Assembly: GCF_003417065.2 (NCBI RefSeq)
Contig: NZ_QVLT01000043.1
Span: forward strand, 1-32,920
Direction: 5' to 3'
Length of the DNA stretch: 32,920 nt
Source of the DNA: Hymenobacter lapidiphilus
GTDB lineage: Bacteria; Bacteroidota; Bacteroidia; Cytophagales; Hymenobacteraceae
Shown: piece by piece, positions 22,230-30,370 of the stretch
Numbering within the stretch: position 1 is the stretch's first letter
Layout of the letters: every line of letters begins with the position of its first letter
Program-made: the position numbers and the translations under genes
The notes under the pieces: generated by a model
What the model saw: the letters and a program-made list of their open reading frames with translations, nothing else
Database searches by the model: none
What the model was told of the DNA's origin: nothing

Positions 22230-23636
22230 ATGGCCGATGCAAAACAACTGGTGACTGATCTTTTCAAAAGCAACGGCATTATTATTCCAGAGCACCGGAT
22301 GAAATTATTCGACTGCTTTTTACAGGAAGAACAGAGCCTTGCCATTCTCCACCAACTCAGAAAAAACCAGGAACAACTCATGGCCAATTGGAAAACCGAA
22401 GACAGAATAGCTGAAATCGTGCAACAGCCCATTCGTATTCCAAATGCTACCGTGGGTAAGCCTTATGTAGCTCCATTTGACTTTGAGCAGTATGGCTGGA
22501 ACGACCTTATCGGCTTCCGAATAGAAGGCCTGGAAGCCCTGGGGCTGAGCTACAGCGCCGAAAACAACCAGCTTACCGGGGTTCCCACCCAAAGCGGCGA
22601 CCTGAAGTTTTCGGTTCACTTCAAAGTGGAAGGCCAACCAGAGGATGCTCCATTCCACCAAAAAGACATTCTGCTCATCATTAACCCAGATCCTAAAGGC
22701 CTCTGGAAAAACCTGGAGAGCGACAAGAACGATCCGTACTGGAAGGAAGACGATGTCACCTTGTTCGCTCCCATAGGCGACCGGCACCTGCTGGTCTCCT
22801 CCAAACGCGGCCGCTCCCACGCCAATGTGGGCTCGTTCCGGGAAGATGACTTCGCGTTCCGGGAGTTGCCCAATGGCTGGAACATAGTGGTGGTGTCGGA
22901 TGGGGCCGGAAGTGCGAAACTGGCCAGAAAAGGATCTGCCCTGGCCTGTGCCGGCGTGGTCAACTATTTTCTGGACCCCGCATCCGTAGAAAGCATGGCT
23001 GAGTTTGACAATCTGGTACAGCAGCACGCGAGCCAAGCCGAGTCCGACAGCCAGAAAAACCTGAACCGCTTCGTCTACAACAACCTGGGCAAAGCGGCTT
23101 TTCAGGTGCACAAACAGCTGGAAAGCTTCGCCAAGGCGCAGGAGGCCACGTTAAAAGATTTGAGCAGTACGCTCATCTTCACCCTGTTCAAGAAGTACGA
23201 CGTGGGGTACGCCCTGCTTTCCTTTGGCGTCGGCGATTGCCCTATTGCCGTGCTCAGCAAGGACGTGACCGAAGTGACGCTCATGAATTGGCTTGACGTG
23301 GGTGAATTCGGGGGCGGTACCCGGTTTATTACCATGCCCGAAATCTTCCAGAATAAAAAGTTCGCTACCCGTTTTGGATTTAAACTGCTAGATGATTTCG
23401 CTTACCTGATCATGATGTCGGATGGCATCTATGATCCTAAGTTCGTGGTGGAGGCCAACCTGCCTATCGTGGCCAAGTGGCAGGAGTTTCTGGCTGATTT
23501 ACAGGGGCAGAATGAGGACAAGGCCCCGGTAGAACTGAGCACCACTAACCCCGACATTGAAGCGCAGCTCTCCAAATGGATGGATTTCTGGAGCCCCGGC
23601 AACCATGATGACCGAACCTTGGCCATCGTTTTCTAG
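22230..23636 (+). CDS. PP2C-family protein phosphatase with Ig-like insert
   Basis: 468 residues. After a helical head (1-65) comes an Ig-like (He_PIG-type) module, about 72-125, with ATVGKPYVAPFDF and NNQLTGVPTQSGDLKFSVHF. The PP2C domain begins near residue 195: SHANVGSFREDDFAF, metal-binding VVSDGAGS (Asp224), the central LSFGVGDCPIAVL, then MMSDGIYDPKF (Asp398) and finally GNHDDRTLAIVF. All main metal aspartates are there, so it should be an active Mn/Mg Ser/Thr phosphatase. It would reverse the phosphorylation made by the kinase encoded 9 bp downstream. Confidence 0.9.
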   Translation: MADAKQLVTDLFKSNGIIIPEHRMKLFDCFLQEEQSLAILHQLRKNQEQLMANWKTEDRIAEIVQQPIRIPNATVGKPYVAPFDFEQYGWNDLIGFRIEGLEALGLSYSAENNQLTGVPTQSGDLKFSVHFKVEGQPEDAPFHQKDILLIINPDPKGLWKNLESDKNDPYWKEDDVTLFAPIGDRHLLVSSKRGRSHANVGSFREDDFAFRELPNGWNIVVVSDGAGSAKLARKGSALACAGVVNYFLDPASVESMAEFDNLVQQHASQAESDSQKNLNRFVYNNLGKAAFQVHKQLESFAKAQEATLKDLSSTLIFTLFKKYDVGYALLSFGVGDCPIAVLSKDVTEVTLMNWLDVGEFGGGTRFITMPEIFQNKKFATRFGFKLLDDFAYLIMMSDGIYDPKFVVEANLPIVAKWQEFLADLQGQNEDKAPVELSTTNPDIEAQLSKWMDFWSPGNHDDRTLAIVF

Positions 23637-23645
23637 CGCTTTTTC

Positions 23646-25259
23646 TTGAAAATAATCGGAAAACGCCCCCAAAACGGAGTACTTACAATTTATAGAATTG
23701 AACCTGTGAGCCAAAGCCGTACCATCAACTTTTTCAATGAACCTGGGCAATCCGTAAAATCTGTGCCGTCCATCGTCACGCCTGGTAAAACGTACCAGTA
23801 CGTGGATAATGGCGAGCCCATGCGGGGCGGCATGAAAGACGTTTATTTCGGGCCCGATAAATCTTACGTTATTGCTTTTTACCGCGATAAGCAGGATTAT
23901 AATTCCCGGGAACGGCTGAAGAAACTGGTGACGCAGTATTACGATAGTTTCTTTAACCGGGAAGGCGGCCAGTACTACAAAGAGCTGTATTGCTGGCCTA
24001 CCGATATGGTGGAAACTACTAATGGTAAAGTAGGTTTGGTGGTGCCCACGTATAATAAGAACTTCTTTTTCAAGAGAGGCTATGCCACCAGCGAAGGCAT
24101 CAAAGGAAAAGAGAAACAAGGCTTGTGGTTTGCGTCGGCTAAGTTCCGGCACCCGCAGTTCACCTTGCGTCTGGATGAGAGCGAGTTAGGCAACTGGCTC
24201 AGCTATTTCCAGATCTGCGTGAAAATTGCGCGGGGGGTGAAACGCCTGCACGCCGCCGGACTGGCCCATTCCGATTTATCCTTTAAAAACGTTTTGATTG
24301 ATCCGGTCAGTAAATCGGCGACCATTATTGACATTGACGGGCTGGTCGTACCCGGTTTGTACCCCCCCGATGTCATCGGCACCGCCGATTTTATTGCGCC
24401 CGAGGTACTGGCCACCAAACACCTGCCCCTGCGCGACCCTAACCGCAAGCACGCCAACCGCACCACCGACCTGCATGCCCTTGCGGTCATGATTTACCTG
24501 TACCTGCTCTACCGGCATCCGCTGAAAGGAGGAAAGGTCAACTCCCTGGATACGGAACAAGACGATCTGCTGTCGATGGGGGAAAAGGCCTTGTTCATTG
24601 AGCACCCGACGGACCACTCCAACCAGCCTAAACTGGCTCAGGTGTCTAAGTGGACGCTGCCCTGGGCGGATGTTTCCAAGCTGCCCTACACCATTACCGG
24701 CCCGTACCTGAAGGCATTATTTGATCAGGCCTTTATAACCGGTCTGCACGACCCTAACCAGCGGCCTAACGCGGATCAATGGGAACAGGCCCTGCTCAAA
24801 ACCACTGATCTGATGCAGCCCTGCAACAACCTTAAATGCCAGCAGAAGTGGTTTGTGTTTGATAATACCACCTCGCCCAAGTGTCCGTTTTGCGGTACGC
24901 CGGTGAAAGGAACGCTGCCCGTACTGGACCTGTACTATGAGTTCAAGCCTACCGTCTGGCGCCCTGAGAATCACCGCCTTATGGTCTACCACAATCAGTA
25001 CCTGTTCCAGTGGCACGTGAACCGGCATGTTGTCAGAAACGAAAAACTGACGGACGAGCAAAAGATACCGGTGGGGTATTTTACCTTCCACCACAATAAG
25101 TGGGTATTTGTAAACCAGAAACTCCCCTCTTTGAAAGACCTCACCGAAGACAAGCAGATACCCGTGAACACCATGGTAGACCTTACCGACGGAAAGAAAC
25201 TCTTGCTCTCCGATGAAGAAGGCGGCCGGGTGGTGGTGATTACCATGGCCAATAAGTAG
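23646..25259 (+). CDS. Atypical Ser/Thr protein kinase with C-terminal zinc ribbon
   Basis: 537 residues; start taken as TTG 23646, 9 bp after the phosphatase stop; no ATG is close. The kinase core has GGMKDVYFG as glycine-rich loop, a catalytic HSDLSFKNVLID (208-219; HRD is HSD) and DIDGL (229-233; DFG is DID), then GTADFIAPEVLA as activation-segment end. Asp210, Asn215 and Asp229 are kept, so catalysis is plausible. Near 393-417 is a zinc ribbon C-N-N-L-K-C...C-P-F-C. The last 110 residues are a beta-rich domain (FQWHVNRHVV, PVGYFTFHHNKWVFVNQ) with unknown ligand. Matches the kinase of the TerY-P triad; probably acts on a cassette partner. Confidence 0.9.
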   Translation: MKIIGKRPQNGVLTIYRIEPVSQSRTINFFNEPGQSVKSVPSIVTPGKTYQYVDNGEPMRGGMKDVYFGPDKSYVIAFYRDKQDYNSRERLKKLVTQYYDSFFNREGGQYYKELYCWPTDMVETTNGKVGLVVPTYNKNFFFKRGYATSEGIKGKEKQGLWFASAKFRHPQFTLRLDESELGNWLSYFQICVKIARGVKRLHAAGLAHSDLSFKNVLIDPVSKSATIIDIDGLVVPGLYPPDVIGTADFIAPEVLATKHLPLRDPNRKHANRTTDLHALAVMIYLYLLYRHPLKGGKVNSLDTEQDDLLSMGEKALFIEHPTDHSNQPKLAQVSKWTLPWADVSKLPYTITGPYLKALFDQAFITGLHDPNQRPNADQWEQALLKTTDLMQPCNNLKCQQKWFVFDNTTSPKCPFCGTPVKGTLPVLDLYYEFKPTVWRPENHRLMVYHNQYLFQWHVNRHVVRNEKLTDEQKIPVGYFTFHHNKWVFVNQKLPSLKDLTEDKQIPVNTMVDLTDGKKLLLSDEEGGRVVVITMANK

Positions 25260-25346
25260 CGCGGCTACGGTCTGAAGAGCCAGACAGGAAAGAACAGAGA
25301 AGTTGAGAGGAAGATAGAACCTTAAAACGCACTAACCCTTACCAAG

Positions 25347-26381
25347 ATGAAAATCAAGCCACTCGGAGTTGTTGTTGTTCTTTTAATTATGGGGGTACTG
25401 GGCTATTTCGCCCTCAGTCCTCGTTTAACGGGGGGCAATCAAGGAAGGGATATCTCCTCGACTACCTCGCCCAGCATACCTGGTAGCAACCGGACAACGG
25501 ACAATACAACGGATGCACCGGCTGCATCAACTACCACCACAACTACCAATACGGCCGGCACTACCGAGGAAACCAGGGAGTTCAACTACACACCCGAGAA
25601 ACCGGAAAATGGAACGCTACGCGGGGTAGTGGAAGTAGGGGCTACGGGCTTTAACTCCTTCGTCATCAACATGGACCGCCAGAAACGCTGGGAAATTGTG
25701 TCCAAAGATTTTGGCGAATCCCTGGCCTACGAAGGCCTGGCTACCACCGAAGACATTAGAGCCGGTCTCAAAAAATACCTGTCGGCCATGTTTGACAAAG
25801 GCGTGGCGAAGAACAATATGCACTTCGTGATTTCCTCTGGCGCCCAGAAAGAACCTAAAACCACCACTATCAGCAATGAGCTGAAGAAGATGGGCTATGT
25901 GGTGAACAATGTCACCGCCGAGCAGGAAGGCAAACTGGGTTTCAACGCCACCGTTCCTCCGGCCTTCGCCGACAATTCGTTCTTGGTAGACATTGGATCG
26001 GGTAATACCAAGATTTCCTGGCAGGAGAATGGCCGCCTGCAATCCATTGAGTTGCCCGGCGCCAAGTACTACGAAAAAGGCACCGCCGATGAGCAGGTGT
26101 ACAACCAGGTGAAAACGTTGGTGGCTAAAATACCAGCGAGCAAGCGCAATGTAGGCTTCATCCTGGGTGGGGTGCCGTTTACCCTGGCCAAGCAGCACCG
26201 CCAAGGAGAAGAACGATATACCGTGCTCAAGGCTCCGGGGGAGTACAAGGCCGTCGACAAGAAAATGGCCTCGGGCTTGAATATTTATAAAGGCCTGGCC
26301 GAGGCGACCGGCACCGACACCTTTGTTTTTGACTGGGATGCAAACTTTACCATCGGGTTCCTGCTGAGCCTCAACAAATAA
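25347..26381 (+). CDS. Membrane-anchored actin/Ppx-GppA-like (ASKHA) protein
   Basis: 344 residues. A single N-terminal membrane helix (PLGVVVVLLIMGVLGYFALS, about residues 5-24) is followed by a Ser/Thr-rich linker with TTTTT-like stretches (to about 80). The rest looks like an ASKHA fold as in exopolyphosphatases and actin: a first phosphate loop VEVGATGFNSFVINMD, then the second at FLVDIGSGNTKISW (Asp215), and later VGFILGGVPFTLA. In Ppx/GppA the matching motif is DIGGGSxE. The linker would be periplasmic or outside if the N-terminus is inside, which would leave no ATP; with the opposite topology the domain is cytoplasmic. Function unknown; 87 bp after the kinase gene. Confidence 0.75.
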   Translation: MKIKPLGVVVVLLIMGVLGYFALSPRLTGGNQGRDISSTTSPSIPGSNRTTDNTTDAPAASTTTTTTNTAGTTEETREFNYTPEKPENGTLRGVVEVGATGFNSFVINMDRQKRWEIVSKDFGESLAYEGLATTEDIRAGLKKYLSAMFDKGVAKNNMHFVISSGAQKEPKTTTISNELKKMGYVVNNVTAEQEGKLGFNATVPPAFADNSFLVDIGSGNTKISWQENGRLQSIELPGAKYYEKGTADEQVYNQVKTLVAKIPASKRNVGFILGGVPFTLAKQHRQGEERYTVLKAPGEYKAVDKKMASGLNIYKGLAEATGTDTFVFDWDANFTIGFLLSLNK

Positions 26382-26392
26382 GTGCTCTTCCT

Positions 26393-27151
26393 ATGAGTTT
26401 TTTAAAGCAGTTGCTGACGCCGTTTGTGGAGTTTGAAGACGATTCCAAGCAAGGGCCGGCGAAACCGAATCCACCGGTTACCGCTCAACCGGTTAACGCT
26501 CCGGCGGCGGCGGCCACGCCTTCCTTCTTCCCCCCGGCAGTACCGGCTGTCCCAGAGAACGCCCAGCATCCGTTGATCAATGGGCCCGCTACCCCCATCA
26601 CTATTCCAGACCATGTTCCCACCTATTCGCCCGGAGGCACCATCACGGAACCGTTGCCGGAACACGAACAGTACTTTGAGCGGCTGATTGATGAAGCGAA
26701 CGCCCGCAACCCCTTGTTTCAGGGAACTGATTACAAGGAGTTCGTGGACAGCAAACTGGACATCGACGACATTCAGGACGAAGCCCTCCGTTACCAGACT
26801 GCTTACAACGTTTTAAAAAGCACCGGCCTCACCAAGGAAAAGCTCCTCTCCACCGGACAGGAATACCTAAACCTGATCGGTCGGGATTTAAATGCTTTTC
26901 AGAGCGCCCACGCGCAGCAGTACCATAAAGAGGTGCGGCCCAAGGAAGAACTGATCCGGCAGAAAGCGCAGGAACTGCAAACTCTTACCCAACGCTTAAC
27001 TACATTAAAAGCTGAAATCAACCAGATATCTCAGGAGATCACCCTCACGAAAGATAAAATGAACACCACTAAAAACTCCTTTTTACTGGCTGGCGAAAAA
27101 AAGCAAAAGGAAATTCAAACGGAACTACATAAAATAGCGCAACACTTTTAA
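26393..27151 (+). CDS. Proline-rich coiled-coil protein
   Basis: 252 residues, 11 bp after the preceding gene, so certainly in its operon. Residues 1-90 are proline- and alanine-rich (PNPPVTAQPVNAPAAAATPS), 90-175 helical with a conserved-looking EQYFERLIDEANARNPLFQG and YRTAYNVLKSTGL-like region, and 185-252 a long coiled coil (LIRQKAQELQTLTQRLTTLK, EINQISQEITLTKDKM). No signal peptide. It resembles the coiled-coil, partner-binding proteins in VWA/kinase loci and would be a candidate substrate or scaffold, since it has many Ser and Thr residues. No named family. Confidence 0.75.
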   Translation: MSFLKQLLTPFVEFEDDSKQGPAKPNPPVTAQPVNAPAAAATPSFFPPAVPAVPENAQHPLINGPATPITIPDHVPTYSPGGTITEPLPEHEQYFERLIDEANARNPLFQGTDYKEFVDSKLDIDDIQDEALRYQTAYNVLKSTGLTKEKLLSTGQEYLNLIGRDLNAFQSAHAQQYHKEVRPKEELIRQKAQELQTLTQRLTTLKAEINQISQEITLTKDKMNTTKNSFLLAGEKKQKEIQTELHKIAQHF

Positions 27152-27330
27152 GAAGCTTCATTTTCAATAATATATTGATATTATTTTAATTTAACCAATC
27201 GTATATTTATAGTGCAAACTAATTGATGCTCATTTAAAAAATAAAACCTGAATAATTAAATAATTGCAATTCGTATTGACATTACCTTATTATCCGTATT
27301 GAAAGGCATTTAATGAATAATGCCAGTATC

Positions 27331-28299
27331 TCAGAGACCAAGTTCCTTCGCTGAATTATGCTGGCGCACATTATCCAGGCGCGTATAGCGCCTAATCATC
27401 GCGCTGGTCTTGTGCTTGGTTTGGTTCATAACCTTGGAGTCGTCCGCGCCATTCAGCTTGGACACGGTCACGAATGACGCTCGTAGCGAGTGCGCCGTAA
27501 ACTGGGCACCAAGGTACTGCTGCACTATTAGGTTGGTATACTTCGTGGTCATGCGCCGGCTCGTTACCTGGTTGTTTTTACGCAGCGACACAAACACCGG
27601 CCCTTCCGTGCGACCCAGCACCCGCAGCCAGGCTTGCAGGGAACGAATAGGACATAACGCAGAATCCGGAGAGTAGAAAATAGCCTTTTCCTCGGCCTGG
27701 CCCAGCTGGTTGGTTTTGCTGTGCGGCAGCGTTACCACCAGGCCGTCGTCATCAAAGGCCAGATCATCGATGTTGAGAGCTTCGAGCTCCGAGCGGCGAA
27801 AGGCCCCCGTAAAGCCCAGCAGCAGCAAGGCCCGGTTGCGCAGGCCGGCTGGCACGCTGACGTCAATGCTCTTGATGGTGCGCTTAAAGCTATCCAATGA
27901 AAACGCAGGCGCCTGCTTTTGGCGGGTCTTGATTTCGCGGGCAATGCCTTTGAGCAGCACCTTGAGCTTTTTATCGGCCGTAGGCGACTCCAGCCCGGCC
28001 AGCTCGTGGGCCTTGGCAATGGCCGCGGCGTGCCGCTCAATGGTGGCGTACTTTTTCCCGGCGTCTGCCAGCTCCGTCAGAAATCCCACTAGCACTTCGA
28101 TTGGTGCTGGCAGCGACTGTAGCCGGTGAAGCGCGCACCAGGCCGAGAAACGCTTCCAGTCGCCGGCATAGGCGCGCACCGTGTTGGCCGCGCCGCGCAG
28201 GCCGGACTCGACGTAGCGCTGGGTGGATTCGACCAGGTGATCCGGCACCTGGGCTGCGGGCCAAGATGCCACGGCGGGCAGCTGATTTTCGGTAGCCAT
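27331..28299 (-). CDS. Tyrosine-type site-specific recombinase/integrase
   Basis: 322 residues. N-terminal SAM-like core-binding domain (TQRYVESGLRGAANTVRAYA through TELADAGKKYATIERHAAA). Catalytic domain: LGFTGAFRRSELEAL (first Arg), SKTNQLG (Lys on the beta-hairpin), FTAHSLRASFVT (His and second Arg), QTKHKTSAMIRRYTR (second His and the Tyr nucleophile). All active-site residues are present. Probably acts in plasmid dimer resolution or in integrating a cassette; it converges on the five-gene signalling cassette. A two-armed 15-bp inverted repeat at 28349-28383, 50 bp before its start, is a likely core site. Confidence 0.9.
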   Translation of the reverse strand: MATENQLPAVASWPAAQVPDHLVESTQRYVESGLRGAANTVRAYAGDWKRFSAWCALHRLQSLPAPIEVLVGFLTELADAGKKYATIERHAAAIAKAHELAGLESPTADKKLKVLLKGIAREIKTRQKQAPAFSLDSFKRTIKSIDVSVPAGLRNRALLLLGFTGAFRRSELEALNIDDLAFDDDGLVVTLPHSKTNQLGQAEEKAIFYSPDSALCPIRSLQAWLRVLGRTEGPVFVSLRKNNQVTSRRMTTKYTNLIVQQYLGAQFTAHSLRASFVTVSKLNGADDSKVMNQTKHKTSAMIRRYTRLDNVRQHNSAKELGL

Positions 28300-28789
28300 A
28301 TAATATAGGAGTAGCGAGGCAAAAAGTACTGGTTTTCGCTGCCCTAATATAAGGAACGATAAGTAAATCTTATCAGTCCTTATAACGAACTGTTAATAGG
28401 TTCCAATAAGTGAAGTTTATCATAACCTTTTATTGGCTGTCGATAAGGAAGTTTAGGATACTGCTAAAAGTGACGTTTATTGAGCCAGGAGACGCGGTTA
28501 AGCGATTCAGGACTTGCATTGATTCCATTTGCGCGGACGATATGAGGATAATGACTGACACCCGATAGCCAACTTAGCGGGGGGCTACAAACGCGGTTGC
28601 AACATCACCGATACCAGCAATGACCAGCACATTCCCGAACTTTCCAGAAACTAGAATGCTCAACATATAGACTTAGCGCTCATATACTACTAGCCAATAC
28701 ACCTGTATCCGGGTAGCCAGCAGATGCCTAGGAACTTTTAAGCCATCTTTACAGTACAGAAATCACTGTAATACCTTGCTTCTCAATAA
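28300..28789. other. Intergenic region with recombinase-type sites
   Basis: 490 bp without a gene. The first 150 bp are AT-rich with several TAAGG / CCTTA motifs, including the inverted repeat described separately and further copies near 28428-28448. From 28490 to 28789 nothing recognisable. Confidence 0.5.
28349..28383. repeat. Candidate tyrosine recombinase core site
   Basis: ATAAGGAACGATAAG (28349-28363) and CTTATCAGTCCTTAT (28369-28383) match in inverted orientation at 13 of 15 positions around a 5-bp spacer. Two arms around a short spacer is the layout of XerCD/dif and att core sites, and the recombinase gene starts 50 bp away. Confidence 0.5.
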
Positions 28790-28972
28790 ATGAAACTGCG
28801 TGACCGATATCCCCAGTTGCAAAACCCTGCCGTGGTGAAAGCTATGGTGGTGCGTTCTGTGTACGCCTCCATGGCGCTGGAGAATCAACTCGTGTCAGTC
28901 GAGCGGATAGAGGCGCTCTATGAGCAAACGACCCCTTCCACTTCTACAGCAGCCGGAGCTGCTCGTGGATAA
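28790..28972 (+). CDS. Small protein with Fic-inhibitory SxxxEN motif
   Basis: 60 residues from ATG 28790. SMALENQLVSVERIEALYEQ fits the inhibitory helix of Fic proteins, [S/T]xxxE[G/N] followed by N-x-L-T-x-E-E-V-x-x-L: here S-M-A-L-E-N. In class I Fic systems such a helix sits in a separate antitoxin. The gene is convergent to the Fic gene, overlapping its end by 29 bp, and its last 14 residues (TTPSTSTAAGAARG) look like out-of-frame Fic sequence, so the original C-terminus may be lost. It may be an antitoxin or the cut-off N-terminus of another Fic protein. Confidence 0.5.
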   Translation: MKLRDRYPQLQNPAVVKAMVVRSVYASMALENQLVSVERIEALYEQTTPSTSTAAGAARG

Positions 28973-29538
28973 GCGCCTGCAGCGGCGCTAGATGATAGTC
29001 GTCTGCTTGCCGGATAGCCTGTAGGTACTGGGTGCGCCCCTCGCCTTGTTCTCGCTGGTAGAGAATGACTTCTTGAAAGCCGTAGCCATAGGCCAGCAGA
29101 TTGGTGAATAGGCGGGCCGTACGGCCGTTACCATTGACAAACGGGTGAATTGCTACTAGCCGGTGATGAGCATAGGCTAACACAGCCGCCACTTGCTCCG
29201 CGGTTGGTTCTGCCGGCAGCAACGCTTAACGCTTGCCGATGTCGCAATTCGTCGATGAATTCGTAGAGTAGCAACGGGACCTGATGGGCAGGCGGTGGTA
29301 GGTAGGCACCGACATTGGGCACTTGCTTTCGCCACTGGCCGGCCCAGTCGTAGAGGTGCTGAAAGGCCCGCCGGTGAAAGTCCTGCAGCAAGCTGACTGA
29401 CAGCTCCACAGGATACTCTATTTCCTCCAGCAGATAGCGCTCTACCTGCGCGACGCCCAATGCCTCCTGCTCGTTGAGTTCGTCTTTGCTGGTCAACCCG
29501 AGCAAATTGTCTTCCGGCGCGTCGGTGTAGTGTCCCAT
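28944..29538 (-). pseudogene. fic: Fic-family protein, frameshifted
   Basis: Two open frames join to one Fic domain of about 197 residues. Frame 1 from ATG 29538 gives LTSKDELNEQEALGVAQVER, then FHRRAFQHLYDWAGQWRKQVPNVG (the usual 'hr.hF.dvy.WAGk.R'), ending after ELRHRQALS near 29228. Frame 2, from about 29224, gives LPAEPTAEQVAAVLAYAHHRL and the catalytic motif HPFVNGNGRTAR (29112-29147). A single extra base at about 29226-29228 separates them. Fic enzymes transfer AMP from ATP to target proteins. As it stands the product lacks its active site. The small convergent ORF with an inhibitory motif may be its antitoxin. Confidence 0.75.
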
Positions 29539-29542
29539 CAGC

Positions 29543-29550
29543 CAAAGTTA
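29543..29550 (-). promoter_or_regulatory. Bacteroidota -7 element before the Fic gene
   Basis: On the minus strand TAACTTTG matches the Bacteroidota -7 consensus TAnnTTTG and lies 4 bp before the ATG. That would make the transcript nearly leaderless. Similar boxes lie 3-4 bp before the second Rep gene (TACTTTAC) and the DUF4143 gene (TATATTTA). Confidence 0.4.
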
Positions 29551-29692
29551 CGGGCTCTGCCTTAAGAGATCTCTCGCGAGCATTCGTTGAATGGCTATGG
29601 GAAAGTATCCTTCCCCTTTTGATGCTGTAGCCCGGCTCGATAACCTGCGGGAGCGAGTGCCTTAGCTCCTGCCTGCCGCTCCACAACTTGGG

Positions 29693-30370
29693 TTATGCAG
29701 TCTCGGTGGACTCGGCGTGCCGATTCAGCAACCTACGCACAGCGGTGGCATCGAAGTTTTTACCCCGGCGCGTACGATAGTCTCCACTAGTCAGCTCCTG
29801 AGCAATCTGCTGAAGGGTATGGCCTTGTTGGCGTAGGAGGACGGCCAAGCGCGTTGCCTGACGATTCTCCTTGTTCTCTCGGGCGTTCTGCTGACGTACT
29901 ACCTGGCCCTGCTGAATAGACTTGGCCGTCAGATTAGCGGGCATTCCGAGCACCACTCCTCGTGCCTTTAAGGCAGCCAGCGCCTCTTTAGTGCGTTTGC
30001 TAATCAGTTCCCGCTCGTGCTGAGCTAAGACGGCAAAGATGCCTACCGTAAGAGTATTGGCATCGGGCATATCACAACACACGAAATCTACCCCCGAGTC
30101 GCGCAGAGCAAAGATGAAACCCGCGTTGCGGGAGAGGCGGTCGAGCTTGGCAATAAGTAGTGTCGCGTTCATTTGGCGAGCATGGGCAATTGCGGCCAGT
30201 AACTGCGGGCGCTGATCTTTCTTGCCACTCTCTACTTCGGTGTAGTGGCCCAGTACCAGTGCAGGTGCTCGTGCATATTGATTCACGGCATACTGCTGAG
30301 CTTCCAAACCTAGGCCAGAAACCCCCTGTTTAGTAGTGCTAACCCGATAGTATGCGATGTAGTGCTTCAT
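29693..30370 (-). CDS. Serine recombinase (resolvase/invertase family)
   Basis: 225 residues. Begins MKHYIAYYRVSTTKQG with the nucleophile Ser11; then EVESGKKDQRPQLLAAI, the active-site LLIAKLDRLSRNAGFIFAL with both arginines, and LTVGIFAVLAQHERELISKRTKEAL. The C-terminal third is a helix-turn-helix DNA-binding domain (LAVLLRQQGHTLQQIAQEL, DATAVRRLLNR). All catalytic residues are kept. Probably a plasmid resolvase or transposon recombinase. Candidate half-sites AAACG/CGTTT lie 33 bp upstream. Its start is separated from the second origin by about 280 bp. Confidence 0.9.
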   Translation of the reverse strand: MKHYIAYYRVSTTKQGVSGLGLEAQQYAVNQYARAPALVLGHYTEVESGKKDQRPQLLAAIAHARQMNATLLIAKLDRLSRNAGFIFALRDSGVDFVCCDMPDANTLTVGIFAVLAQHERELISKRTKEALAALKARGVVLGMPANLTAKSIQQGQVVRQQNARENKENRQATRLAVLLRQQGHTLQQIAQELTSGDYRTRRGKNFDATAVRRLLNRHAESTETA

